Assembly: GCA_016198685.1 (NCBI GenBank)
Contig: JACQID010000006.1
Location: forward strand, 62,001-126,000
DNA: 64,000 nt
Direction: 5' to 3'
Source of the DNA: Candidatus Aenigmatarchaeota archaeon
GTDB lineage: Archaea > Aenigmatarchaeota > Aenigmatarchaeia > GW2011-AR5
Within the stretch, counting starts at the first letter, position 1. Each line of letters begins with the position of its first letter. Positions 48,794 through 57,006 of the stretch are shown piece after piece. Below the pieces are notes generated by a model. The model did no database searches. It saw only the letters and a list, made by a program, of their open reading frames with translations, and was not told the DNA's origin. Both the position numbers and the translations under genes were made by a program.

Positions 48794-49639
48794 ATGGGAC
48801 AAATTCTTATCACGGGCTGCGGAGGTTATATAGGCTCCCGGCTCGCTGCGTTTCTTCTGAAAAAGGGCCATAAAATTGTCGGCATTTCGCGTCACGGTAT
48901 GAATGCATCGTTTCCTTTCTATGAAGGGGATATCCGCGACAAAAAGCTTCTGGGAACCATAATGAGCAAAGAGTATATTTCCGTCGTGTTTCATCTTGCA
49001 GCTCTGCTGAAAAGCGATGATGAAAAAGAGACTTGGGACATAAACGTCAACGGCACAAAAAGCGTAGCGATGGCCTTTTCGGAAAGCAGCGCGAAAAAAA
49101 TCATATTCGCCAGCTCGGCGAAGGCATACGGAAAAATGGATGCAGTCCCGGTTAGAGAAGAAGACAAACTGAACCCGCGTTCGCCCTACGGTAAATCGAA
49201 AGCCGAGGCGGAGAACGTGCTTCGCGGCATTGCCGGCAAACAGGTTATCGTATTCAGGCAAACTTACCTTTATGGCAAGGGGATGCCTGCCGGATTTCTC
49301 ATTCCGGATATTATACGGCAGATGGATTCCGGAGCAGTCACTTTGCGGAATGCGGATGTTAAAAGGGATTTCATACACATAGACGATCTTATCGGGGTCT
49401 ATTTCAAAGCCCTTGAAACGCCGGTGGAAGGCACATTCAACATAAGCTGCGGAAAATCCATCACGCTTCGCGATGCGGCGCATCTTCTTGCTGCGGCCGC
49501 AGGGAAGAAAATCACGGTAAAGAGCCTAGACCTGCCTGAGGATAATCAGGAAGAGCTTCTTGACATTGAGAAAATCAAGCGCGTTCTTGGCTGGGATCCT
49601 TCAGTAGGGTATAAAGAAGGATTCAGGCGCTGCGTCTGA
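48794..49639 (+). CDS. NAD-dependent sugar-nucleotide epimerase/reductase (SDR)
   Basis: 281 residues. T-G-C-G-G-Y-I-G-S-R, A-S-S-A-K-A-Y-G and Y-G-K-S-K are the SDR motifs. It has the short form without the C-terminal dehydratase extension. In an operon after the ColD-like and GMD genes it could be the reductase/epimerase step that finishes a GDP-3,6-dideoxy sugar, as ColC does; the sequence does not prove that. Its 3' end abuts the convergent phosphodiesterase gene by one base. Confidence 0.8.
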   Translation: MGQILITGCGGYIGSRLAAFLLKKGHKIVGISRHGMNASFPFYEGDIRDKKLLGTIMSKEYISVVFHLAALLKSDDEKETWDINVNGTKSVAMAFSESSAKKIIFASSAKAYGKMDAVPVREEDKLNPRSPYGKSKAEAENVLRGIAGKQVIVFRQTYLYGKGMPAGFLIPDIIRQMDSGAVTLRNADVKRDFIHIDDLIGVYFKALETPVEGTFNISCGKSITLRDAAHLLAAAAGKKITVKSLDLPEDNQEELLDIEKIKRVLGWDPSVGYKEGFRRCV

Positions 49640-49640
49640 A

Positions 49641-51131
49641 TCACATATACCCTAAATCGCGCAATTTTTTCTTTACAAGCTCTTCTTCGCCTTTTTCCAT
49701 GTCAGTGCTTCCTTCGGGTTTCAAAGAGTCAAAATAACGCGTTTGCTTGTTTTCTTTAAGCATATCGTACAGCACTTTGCCGTCGCAATCGCGGGGGACT
49801 GGAACTTCCATGTTGTGGAGAATCGTCGGAGCAATGTCCATGATTGACGCATCCAGGTGCATTGATTCCTTTATGTCCGGGCCAAAGCAGAGCATAATTC
49901 CTTCCGGTGCAAATGTGTGGTAGCCTTTCCAGACTGCCGTGCCTGCCGGAGAAATAATGGACGTTGAGAAATTCGTATTTATCGCGTAATTCTCGTTCAT
50001 GAGAAATACTATCTCAGGCATATTATCAGCCAATGCGCCGGTGTAGGCTTCCGTTTTTATATTCACTTCCCTGAATACGGGGATTCCCTGATCCAGAACA
50101 AGCTTCAGCTTGTCTCTAATCTCAATGATATGTTCCTTGTTCCTTACAAATAAGCTGAAATTATTGAAACCGAGAAAATCCGGCTTCTCCTGAATATTCT
50201 TTATTATATTTTCCTGATGAGGCACAAAGCGCTTCATCCATGCGGGCACTTCGCCTTCCTTGGCGAGCCATCCAAGGAGTTTCTTGCCCAGGGGGTAGAG
50301 CAGTATCTTTATTCTTTCAAAAAGCCCGACTTTTATGTATCCGTTTTCCATGAGCCATGTGTTTATGTGGAAGTATTTTTTTGGCGCCGCATGGAAGCCG
50401 TGATCGGAGATTATGAAGAAGTTGGCTGAAGGGAACTCGTCGTATATTTTCTGCAATGACGCGTCAAGCACCGAATAATAATCGCCTAAAGCTTCAGGAT
50501 CATCCCAGAAAAAATGCTGGAAGCGATCGTTCTCATCAAGAAGTATAAAACCGAATTCCGGCGAATATTTCCTCATCATTTCGATGAAGAAATCCGTCTT
50601 CTTCACGGTCATTGCGGCTATTTTCTCTCGTGTGGCATCCCTGCCGTTTTCTTTCATATATTCAATCGTATTCATGTCTTCCAGCATATCCCTTGCGCGT
50701 GCCGCGTCTTCCTCGGGCAAAATCATGTTTTCATTGATGGACGGCCTGCCTATGCCGGAGACATAAAATCCATTGACATGTTTAGGAGGGAAGGATATAG
50801 GCGGGCACATTACCCCGACCCTCAGACCATTAGAAGAAATAATATCCCATATTTCCATTTCCCTGATATCGCCTGTGCCGGCTATTTTTTCAGAGAATGG
50901 CTTTATTTCCCATGAGATTATGCCGTGTTTTCCTGGATTTTTGCCTGTAGCAAAAGACGTCCATGCCGCTGCCGAGCCCGTAGGCATCACGCTTCTGAGA
51001 ACACCGCGGCATCCCTTCGCCTTCATTGACGAAAGAAACGGCATCTTTTCGCTGAACTGGTCAAAAGAGCTCCAAGTGCCGCCGTCTATGCCTATAACCA
51101 TGTGCATAGGCAGAATATGAACGGAATGCAT
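49641..51131 (-). CDS. Type I phosphodiesterase/nucleotide pyrophosphatase-like protein (alkaline phosphatase superfamily)
   Basis: 496 residues. I-D-G-G-T-W near residue 14 and S-D-H-G-F-H-A near 245 are metal-binding motifs, with the nucleophile in P-T-G-S-A-A-A-W-T-S-F near 50 (T51 or S53). The C-terminus ends K-K-K-L-R-D-L-G-Y-M, a tail common in this superfamily. It probably cleaves or transfers phosphoester groups on glycans or nucleotides; no signal peptide is seen. ATG at 51131 lies about 35 nt after a TATA-like stretch, but ATG codons at 51107 and 51101 are also possible. Confidence 0.78.
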   Translation of the reverse strand: MHSVHILPMHMVIGIDGGTWSSFDQFSEKMPFLSSMKAKGCRGVLRSVMPTGSAAAWTSFATGKNPGKHGIISWEIKPFSEKIAGTGDIREMEIWDIISSNGLRVGVMCPPISFPPKHVNGFYVSGIGRPSINENMILPEEDAARARDMLEDMNTIEYMKENGRDATREKIAAMTVKKTDFFIEMMRKYSPEFGFILLDENDRFQHFFWDDPEALGDYYSVLDASLQKIYDEFPSANFFIISDHGFHAAPKKYFHINTWLMENGYIKVGLFERIKILLYPLGKKLLGWLAKEGEVPAWMKRFVPHQENIIKNIQEKPDFLGFNNFSLFVRNKEHIIEIRDKLKLVLDQGIPVFREVNIKTEAYTGALADNMPEIVFLMNENYAINTNFSTSIISPAGTAVWKGYHTFAPEGIMLCFGPDIKESMHLDASIMDIAPTILHNMEVPVPRDCDGKVLYDMLKENKQTRYFDSLKPEGSTDMEKGEEELVKKKLRDLGYM

Positions 51132-51179
51132 TTAATAGTAAATGGCATATTTTGGGACATATATTTATTCATTTTCTCT

Positions 51180-52262
51180 CTATAATCCGTACCGCTTCTT
51201 CAATTCAGCCATAAGAAACTTTTCCGCCTCGCCGAACGGTTTTTCCGAAGGCATTGTCTCGTCCGGGTCATTTTTCAAGTCATAGAACTCCCATTTATCG
51301 GGCGTTTTGTAGTAAACTGCCTTCGCCTGCGGCAAGCGCGCGCAAAAAACATTATGGTTCTTATGCGATGGCCACGGCCCGCCAAGCCCGCCGGTTTCGG
51401 AAAAGACAAGGCGATGCTCATCCAAGGAAAGAAGCGGCTCGCCGTCAGGCTTTTCAAAATTGCTTTCAAGCTTGATGCCCAAAAGCTTCAATATTGTCGG
51501 CATTATATCCACGCTGCTCGCCTGATAATGATTCTCGGCAGGGGTTTGCCCCGGCATACTGATTACACAAAAAGTTTTGAGCGTGTAGTCAAAAACAAAA
51601 CAGCCGTACATCCGCTCGCCGTTCTTTTCCCCGAGGCTCACGCCATGGTCGGACAAAATAATAATGATCGAATTACTGTCATATCCGAGCTGCGATATCT
51701 TGCCTAATATCCTCTCAAGATAGGCATTGCAGCCGGCCATATAACCCTCGTAGCGTTGCTTATTTTCTTTCGACATTGCAAAGAACTCCGGTCCCATGTC
51801 AGTATAGCGCTTCTGAACATCCTTTATCAATCCTGTGTGAATGTTGCTGTAATGCAGATAAAGGAAGAACTTGCCGTTCATGGATTCAAGGAGAGTTTCG
51901 TGGCGCTCGGCAAGGTCATCCTTGTTCTCATCGTGAATACCGAAAGCGTCAAAGCCGTCGCGCGGGAGTATGCTGTCATTGATTACATCGGCAGTGCAAT
52001 TGTAACCCGCATCCTTGAGATACTGCGTCAGCGTCTTGAATTTGTTTTTCTTGAACCGGAACATGTTATAATAGGAATCAACCCCGTTCCTTGACGGGTA
52101 GGTTCCGGAAAAAACCGCATGCATTGATGCAATAGTATATGGCGCGGCCGTTATGATGCCGGAGTAGAACTTTGATCTGGCTATGAATGAATTAAGAGAT
52201 TTTATCTTGCTTACATGGTCGCGCCTTAGCCCGTCCATGGTTATCATGATGACATTCATCAT
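51180..52262 (-). CDS. Sulfatase-fold protein (alkaline phosphatase superfamily)
   Basis: 360 residues. M-I-T-M-D-G-L-R-R-D near the N-terminus is the metal loop, A-P-Y-T-I-A-S-M-H-A at 39-48 the nucleophile region, and L-S-D-H-G-V-S-L-G near 200 the second metal site. The formylglycine C-x-P-x-R motif is absent (P-Y-T-I-A-S instead), so it may be a phosphotransferase or phosphohydrolase rather than a true sulfatase. No TM or signal peptide is seen. It overlaps the methyltransferase gene by 4 nt. Confidence 0.78.
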   Translation of the reverse strand: MMNVIMITMDGLRRDHVSKIKSLNSFIARSKFYSGIITAAPYTIASMHAVFSGTYPSRNGVDSYYNMFRFKKNKFKTLTQYLKDAGYNCTADVINDSILPRDGFDAFGIHDENKDDLAERHETLLESMNGKFFLYLHYSNIHTGLIKDVQKRYTDMGPEFFAMSKENKQRYEGYMAGCNAYLERILGKISQLGYDSNSIIIILSDHGVSLGEKNGERMYGCFVFDYTLKTFCVISMPGQTPAENHYQASSVDIMPTILKLLGIKLESNFEKPDGEPLLSLDEHRLVFSETGGLGGPWPSHKNHNVFCARLPQAKAVYYKTPDKWEFYDLKNDPDETMPSEKPFGEAEKFLMAELKKRYGL

Positions 52263-53011
52263 TTTTCCCCTATCGCGAATGCGGCGTTGGTGTCTATGAG
52301 GATTCGGCCCCCTGCAGTCCTTACATTATAGTGCTTCTTGAATTCTTCGCTCCCATTGACATGAAGATATACTATGCGTTTTTTCACTTCCTCGCTCAGA
52401 GTTCCGTCATTGTCAAGCCAGTTTATCAGATCAAAATCAGGATCCTTGACTATTTCTACAGAGGCTTTCGCAAACCCGGCATCGCGCAGAAGTTTTTTCA
52501 TTTCCTCCGGGACAAACGTGACGCGCGTTTCTTTGAGTGCAAATATCCTTTCAAAATCGCTCTTAAGGCTAGGGTGCGGCGGCACGCCTTCCTGGAGTAT
52601 AAATTTACCGCCTTTCTTGAGCACGCGCAGGCATTCCTTTGCGGCTTTGAGCCTGTCTTCTGCAGAAAGTATATTGTGGAAGACATTCCTTGCAGTGACC
52701 CTGTCGTAATATCCATCGGCAATATTCATGCTTCGTATATCCCCTTCCTTATAGAAAACATTCTTGCAGCCGTTGAATGCCAGAGAAAGCATTTCCGGCG
52801 ATATATCTATTCCATGGACTTCCTTTACATGAGGGGCTATGGTAACGGCAATTGCGCCTGTTCCCGTGCCCGCATCAAGCACTATCTGATTCGGAGCAAA
52901 ATCGCCGTGTTTCAGAATAGCCTTTTTTAAATTGTCGTTGTTGACCCACTTTAGATTATTATAAGTCTTAGCTCTCGCTTTCCATACTTTTTTCTGATCA
53001 GTTTCCAGCAT
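52259..53011 (-). CDS. Class I SAM-dependent methyltransferase
   Basis: 250 residues. L-D-A-G-T-G-T-G-A-I near residue 46 is motif I, G-I-D-I-S is motif II, and R-N-V-F-H-N-I-L follows. The C-terminal half is unassigned. It begins right after the RHH gene stop (TAAATG) with GGTGAG as ribosome-binding site. The operon order is RHH regulator, methyltransferase, sulfatase-fold protein. Confidence 0.8.
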   Translation of the reverse strand: MLETDQKKVWKARAKTYNNLKWVNNDNLKKAILKHGDFAPNQIVLDAGTGTGAIAVTIAPHVKEVHGIDISPEMLSLAFNGCKNVFYKEGDIRSMNIADGYYDRVTARNVFHNILSAEDRLKAAKECLRVLKKGGKFILQEGVPPHPSLKSDFERIFALKETRVTFVPEEMKKLLRDAGFAKASVEIVKDPDFDLINWLDNDGTLSEEVKKRIVYLHVNGSEEFKKHYNVRTAGGRILIDTNAAFAIGEK

Positions 53012-53239
53012 TTACTCACCCAAATAACCGAGGGACTTTAGCCTCGATTTTATTTTTCTTTCCATAGTCTTATCCATAGTCTTTTCGTTTTCGGAAAGTA
53101 TCATCCTCATTACAAATACCACGAATTGCGAAACGTTGGGAAATCCGGTTTCTGCAATGAGGGCTTCGAGCTTTTCGTAAAGATTCTTAGGGATGGAAAC
53201 GGTCTTGTAGCCTATCTTTCTCGTGCTCTTTACTTTCAT
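53012..53239 (-). CDS. Stand-alone ribbon-helix-helix regulator
   Basis: 75 residues. Residues 6-50 form an RHH (CopG-like) domain: strand Y-K-T-V-S-I-P, helix K-N-L-Y-E-K-L-E-A-L-I, turn F-P-N-V, helix S-Q-F-V-V-F-V-M-R. The C-terminal tail ends S-R-L-K-S-L-G-Y-L-G-E, close to the L-R-D-L-G-Y-M end of the phosphodiesterase at 49641. First gene of an operon with a methyltransferase and a sulfatase-fold protein; perfect tandem 10-nt repeats lie over its own start, suggesting autoregulation. Confidence 0.85.
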   Translation of the reverse strand: MKVKSTRKIGYKTVSIPKNLYEKLEALIAETGFPNVSQFVVFVMRMILSENEKTMDKTMERKIKSRLKSLGYLGE

Positions 53240-53258
53240 AATAGATAATAATAGATAA
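53239..53258 (-). promoter_or_regulatory. Tandem perfect 10-nt repeats at the RHH gene start, putative operator
   Basis: TAATAGATAA occurs twice in direct tandem at 53239-53248 and 53249-53258, so the repeat spacing is one helical turn. The first copy touches the ATG and the second lies over the predicted transcription start, given a TATA-like ATATAAA near 53268-53274. This is the expected layout of an RHH operator. Confidence 0.65.
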
Positions 53259-53331
53259 CGTCAAAAATATAAAGGCGCTCGATGGCGAAAAAACTCAATA
53301 AACTTTAATACGTTAAAGCGAACTGTTTCCT

Positions 53332-54465
53332 ATGGGTATGAAATACGTTCATTCTGTCTGTTCCGAGATACCGCGCGGAGGGGTGGGCGGAATCGCATAT
53401 CATGCCATGGATCAGATGAACAGGCGTGGATTTTTGAAAAAAGGCTTCATCATGAACCAGAACAAAGGCGGAAATATAGGGCCTCTCACTAAATTTTTCT
53501 TCCCGCCCAAACCGCCTTATTTCCCCATAGACAGCTATTATTCCATAAGAAACACGATTTTTGATAATTTCGTTGCGCAAATGATGCCTAAAGATGCCGA
53601 CATATTTCACGGTTGGATAGGCCACGGAATGAAATCCTTCGAAAGGGCGAAGGCCATGGGAATAAGGACCGTGACGCACGGCGCATCCCTCCATCCGGTA
53701 GACCAGAACAAGATACTCGTGGAAGAGTTCGCTAAATACAAAGTAAACGATGCGCCCTTGTCCGCGAAGACCGTAGACAAATACGTAAAGGAACTCAGGA
53801 ATGTGGAATACATAGCTGCGTCGTGCGACGTCTCAAAGGACAGCTTCATACAAAACGGTTATCCTGAAGAAAATGTTTTTGAAACGCCTTTTGGCGTAGA
53901 CACTGAAAAGTATACTCCGGGAGAAAAGACAGATGACATTTTCAGGGCAATATTCATAGGCACGGTCGGCTTGAGAAAAGGCCCGCAATATCTGCTTGAT
54001 GCATGGACCAAATGGAAGGCGAATAACAAGGAACTTGTTATTCTCGGTCCCATCGAAAGCACTATAGCGCCAATAATGGCGCCTTTCCGCAATTCCAAAG
54101 ACGTCAGATGGGTCAAATGGAGCGATGATCTGAAGAAGATGTGCAATGACTCATCCGTATTCATATTGCCTGCGCTCGAGGAAGGAGGGACTACGCTTGC
54201 GCAGATGACTGCCATGGCATGCGGCCTTCCGTGCATAGTGACGCATGCGACTTACTTTCCCGTAAGGGACGGAAAAGAAGGATTGATAATAGACGAAAGA
54301 GACTTGACGCAGATTAAAGAAGCACTGAAATATTTCAAGGACAATCCTTCCGAAGTCAAGCGCATGGGCAAGAATGCAAGAAAACGCGCAGAAAAATACA
54401 CATGGGATTATTACGGGCAGACGCTCGAAAAAATGTTCAAGGAGATTATGGAGAGAGGTTCATGA
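53332..54465 (+). CDS. GT4 glycosyltransferase
   Basis: 377 residues, GT-B fold. G-G-V-G-G-I-A-Y-H near residue 18 (donor side), F-I-G-T-V-G-L-R-K-G-P near 205, P-A-L-E-E-G-G-T-T-L-A-Q near 280. A TATA-like AACTTTAATA at 53301-53310 lies about 25 nt before the ATG at 53332, inside a CTTTAA-TACG-TTAAAG dyad (53303-53318); an ATG at 53338 is also in frame. It is divergent from the RHH operon and overlaps the carbamoyltransferase gene by 4 nt. Confidence 0.87.
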   Translation: MGMKYVHSVCSEIPRGGVGGIAYHAMDQMNRRGFLKKGFIMNQNKGGNIGPLTKFFFPPKPPYFPIDSYYSIRNTIFDNFVAQMMPKDADIFHGWIGHGMKSFERAKAMGIRTVTHGASLHPVDQNKILVEEFAKYKVNDAPLSAKTVDKYVKELRNVEYIAASCDVSKDSFIQNGYPEENVFETPFGVDTEKYTPGEKTDDIFRAIFIGTVGLRKGPQYLLDAWTKWKANNKELVILGPIESTIAPIMAPFRNSKDVRWVKWSDDLKKMCNDSSVFILPALEEGGTTLAQMTAMACGLPCIVTHATYFPVRDGKEGLIIDERDLTQIKEALKYFKDNPSEVKRMGKNARKRAEKYTWDYYGQTLEKMFKEIMERGS

Positions 54466-55964
54466 TAACTTTAGGAATAAGCATGCATCATGACAGCAGT
54501 GCTGCTCTTGTGGACGACGGGCAGGTTCTTGATGCGGCGGCCGAGGAAAGGTTTACGCGCGTAAAGCACGATGGGAATGTTCCTGTAAAGGCCATTGAAT
54601 GGCTCTTGCAAAAGCATGCACTCAAGGCGGAAGATCTTGTTGTCACGCTTTCCGAAAACAGGCCTAACCCGTTGTATAATATGGGAAATCATTATGGCAA
54701 TTTGCTTCATATGCCGTTTTACGTCAAGGAGACCGTGCTGAAGACGAATGTGCCGGCTTATCTCAAAAAATTCAAGAAAACAGTTTTCGTTCCGCATGAA
54801 CTCGGGCACGCAAGAAGCGCGTTTGGGAGCTCTTCTTTCAATAAAGCCGCGATAATAGTCATGGATGGCGCCGGAACCGACCATGCAAAAGCCGTTTCAG
54901 GGGGCATATTCCATGGCAACGGCAAGGAGATAGAGCCCATTGAATACATGGACATCAAGAGAAGCTTAGGATTTTTCTATGGCGGGCTGACCGTTGCCCT
55001 TGACTTCCAGTTCAACGACGGCGAATGGAAAACAATGGGTCTTGCGCCTTATGGAGGGAATTACATCCAGGAACTGGAAGATTTATGGAGGAAAGAGAAG
55101 TGGGACACTTATTACAGGAACATGCCAAAGATGAAAGCAATCGTGGCCAAGCACAGAAAGGAGGACATAGCTTTCACGGCCCAGAAAATACTTGAGGATG
55201 AAGTTGTCAGGCTTTGCGACAGGGCAGTTGAGTTAACGGGGACAAAAAACATCTGCATTGCCGGCGGAGTGGGCCTCAATGTCAAGGCGAATATGCTGCT
55301 TGTAGAAAAAGGATACGATGTCTTTGTCTATCCGAATCCCGGAGACAGCGGACTTGCCGTCGGCACGGCGCTGGAGTTCCAACAGGAGAAAAGAGAGATA
55401 GATGCAATTTATTACGGCCCTGATTATGACTTCATTGCGGGCGAAAAAATCGATCCTTCCCAGACGGCGGCAGACCTTCTTGAGAAGGGCAAAGTCATAG
55501 GCTGGTTTCAGGGAAAGATGGAATGGGGCCCAAGGGCATTGGGAAACAGAAGCATTCTTGCAGATCCCAGCAAAGCTGACATGAAGGACGTAGTGAACAG
55601 AAAAGTCAAGTATAGGGAAGCATGGAGGCCTTTTGCGCCTTCTATGCTGGAAGAAAAGGCAGGCATGTACGTCGAGAATGCAAAAAAATCCCCCTATATG
55701 ATCATAGGATTCAGGGCCAAAAACGCAGAAGAGATACCTGCAGTCGTCCACGTTGATGGAACAACAAGGCCTCAAACTGTGAACAGGAGCCAGAACAGAA
55801 GATACTATGATCTTATCAAGGCATTCAAGATTCCGGTGGTCATGAATACGTCTTTCAACCTTGCAGGAGAGCCGATAGTATGCACTCCGCAGGATGCTGT
55901 AAATACTTTCAGAAAATCGGGCTTGGACGCATTGATTGTGAACGACCGGCTTCTTGAGAAATAA
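54462..55964 (+). CDS. Carbamoyltransferase, NodU/TobZ family
   Basis: 500 residues. The N-terminal Kae1-like domain has M-H-H-D-S-S-A-A-L at 7-15 and H-E-L-G-H-A near 108 (metal histidines), with M-D-G-A-G-T near 130; the C-terminal YrdC-like domain has K-V-I-G-W-F-Q-G-K-M-E-W-G-P-R-A-L-G and N-T-S-F-N. The enzyme forms carbamoyl-adenylate and carbamoylates sugar hydroxyls. The ATG at 54462 is set by the ATGA overlap with the GT4 gene and the GAGAGG just upstream. Surface-glycan decoration is the likely role. Confidence 0.9.
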   Translation: MITLGISMHHDSSAALVDDGQVLDAAAEERFTRVKHDGNVPVKAIEWLLQKHALKAEDLVVTLSENRPNPLYNMGNHYGNLLHMPFYVKETVLKTNVPAYLKKFKKTVFVPHELGHARSAFGSSSFNKAAIIVMDGAGTDHAKAVSGGIFHGNGKEIEPIEYMDIKRSLGFFYGGLTVALDFQFNDGEWKTMGLAPYGGNYIQELEDLWRKEKWDTYYRNMPKMKAIVAKHRKEDIAFTAQKILEDEVVRLCDRAVELTGTKNICIAGGVGLNVKANMLLVEKGYDVFVYPNPGDSGLAVGTALEFQQEKREIDAIYYGPDYDFIAGEKIDPSQTAADLLEKGKVIGWFQGKMEWGPRALGNRSILADPSKADMKDVVNRKVKYREAWRPFAPSMLEEKAGMYVENAKKSPYMIIGFRAKNAEEIPAVVHVDGTTRPQTVNRSQNRRYYDLIKAFKIPVVMNTSFNLAGEPIVCTPQDAVNTFRKSGLDALIVNDRLLEK

Positions 55965-55966
55965 GG

Positions 55967-56956
55967 CTATTCAAGATCCTTAAGCATCTGTTTGATTCTG
56001 TGAACATACGTATGCTTTTGGATGGCTTTCTTCCTTGCTCTTTGCGCCATAGTTTTTCTTTCTTTTTCATTACGCAAGTAATAGTCTATAAGATTTAACA
56101 TTTCTTTCTTTGTCCTGTATGATGCCATCTCGTTCTTCGCGTAGAATAGCCGAAGGTCCGGCCTGTCGTCAACAAGCATGAAGCCCCCGCAGGCCGGCGC
56201 CTCAAATGCGCGCATGGTGAGGCTTCCCATTGACTGCTCCTGATGAGTTCCTATCGCTATCTTAGAAGCGGTGAACACACGGGACATGTTCTGGCCGTTA
56301 GCGGGGCGCATGGTGGCGGATTTTTTCAGGGATTCACTTTCGCAGTTCTGCCACTCGTTGCCCCATATCTTAAGTCCGAATCTTTCCAGCCCAGAAAGAA
56401 GCGCTTCCCTTTCCGGGTAATATGTGCCTACAAAGCATAGGTTGCTCCCGAATGCTTCGTGTTCGGCTCCTGAAAGCTCAGCGGGCTTGTGAATTTCAGG
56501 GTCGCATGCAAACGGTAGGAAACGCGCATTGTCAAAACCTAATGCCATCAGGCGCTTTTCCATATCTTTTACCGGAGTGAAGAATGAATCATACAGTCGT
56601 ATGCTTCTGGCGACTTTCGGCGACGAATAAAGCGGATGGAAGGGTGAATCCATGCACCAGTTGGCTGTCTTTATGCCGCGTTTTTTGAGTGATTCTATGG
56701 TAAAAGGCTCGAGTACTTCACCCTTGAGGACAAGCACAAGATCAGGCTTCTCTTTTTTTGCAAGAGAAAGAAGTCGTCTGTTAGGAAGAGCGTCGCCCAG
56801 CACGAGCTTGGAAACAGCATGGCCGGGCAGTCCGTATTTGTGGGCTGATGCCAGATAATCATGCGGAATTATTTCATGGCCGAGCTTGGCCAATGCCCTC
56901 ATGCAATAATCCCCAAGCGACCAAGGGGCCTTGGAGTGAGATACAATTATGCGCAT
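55967..56956 (-). CDS. CgeB-like glycosyltransferase (GT-B)
   Basis: 329 residues. N-W-C-M-D-S-P near residue 95, F-T-P-V-K-D near 125, C-F-V-G-T-Y-Y-P-E-R near 170 and M-R-A-F-E-A-P-A-C-G-G-F near 245 are typical of the spore-maturation CgeB/DUF3880 family, which are GT-B glycosyltransferases without a defined donor. ATG at 56956 lies about 27 nt from a TATA element shared with the divergent membrane protein gene. It abuts the carbamoyltransferase gene 3' end. Confidence 0.75.
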   Translation of the reverse strand: MRIIVSHSKAPWSLGDYCMRALAKLGHEIIPHDYLASAHKYGLPGHAVSKLVLGDALPNRRLLSLAKKEKPDLVLVLKGEVLEPFTIESLKKRGIKTANWCMDSPFHPLYSSPKVARSIRLYDSFFTPVKDMEKRLMALGFDNARFLPFACDPEIHKPAELSGAEHEAFGSNLCFVGTYYPEREALLSGLERFGLKIWGNEWQNCESESLKKSATMRPANGQNMSRVFTASKIAIGTHQEQSMGSLTMRAFEAPACGGFMLVDDRPDLRLFYAKNEMASYRTKKEMLNLIDYYLRNEKERKTMAQRARKKAIQKHTYVHRIKQMLKDLE

Positions 56957-56978
56957 TATTAATCGGATGTTGGCATCC

Positions 56979-56987
56979 TTTTAAACT
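56979..56987. promoter_or_regulatory. Shared bidirectional TATA element
   Basis: CTTTTAAAC at 56979-56987 is centred 27 nt from the minus-strand ATG at 56956 and 24 nt from the plus-strand ATG at 57007. No Shine-Dalgarno precedes either start. Confidence 0.5.
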
Positions 56988-57006
56988 TTACACCATAACC
57001 AGAAAA

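Noticed and set aside
51180-52262. True arylsulfatase
   Set aside because: The C/S-x-P-x-R formylglycine motif is absent. Only the superfamily fold and metal motifs support the call, so I describe it as sulfatase-fold only.
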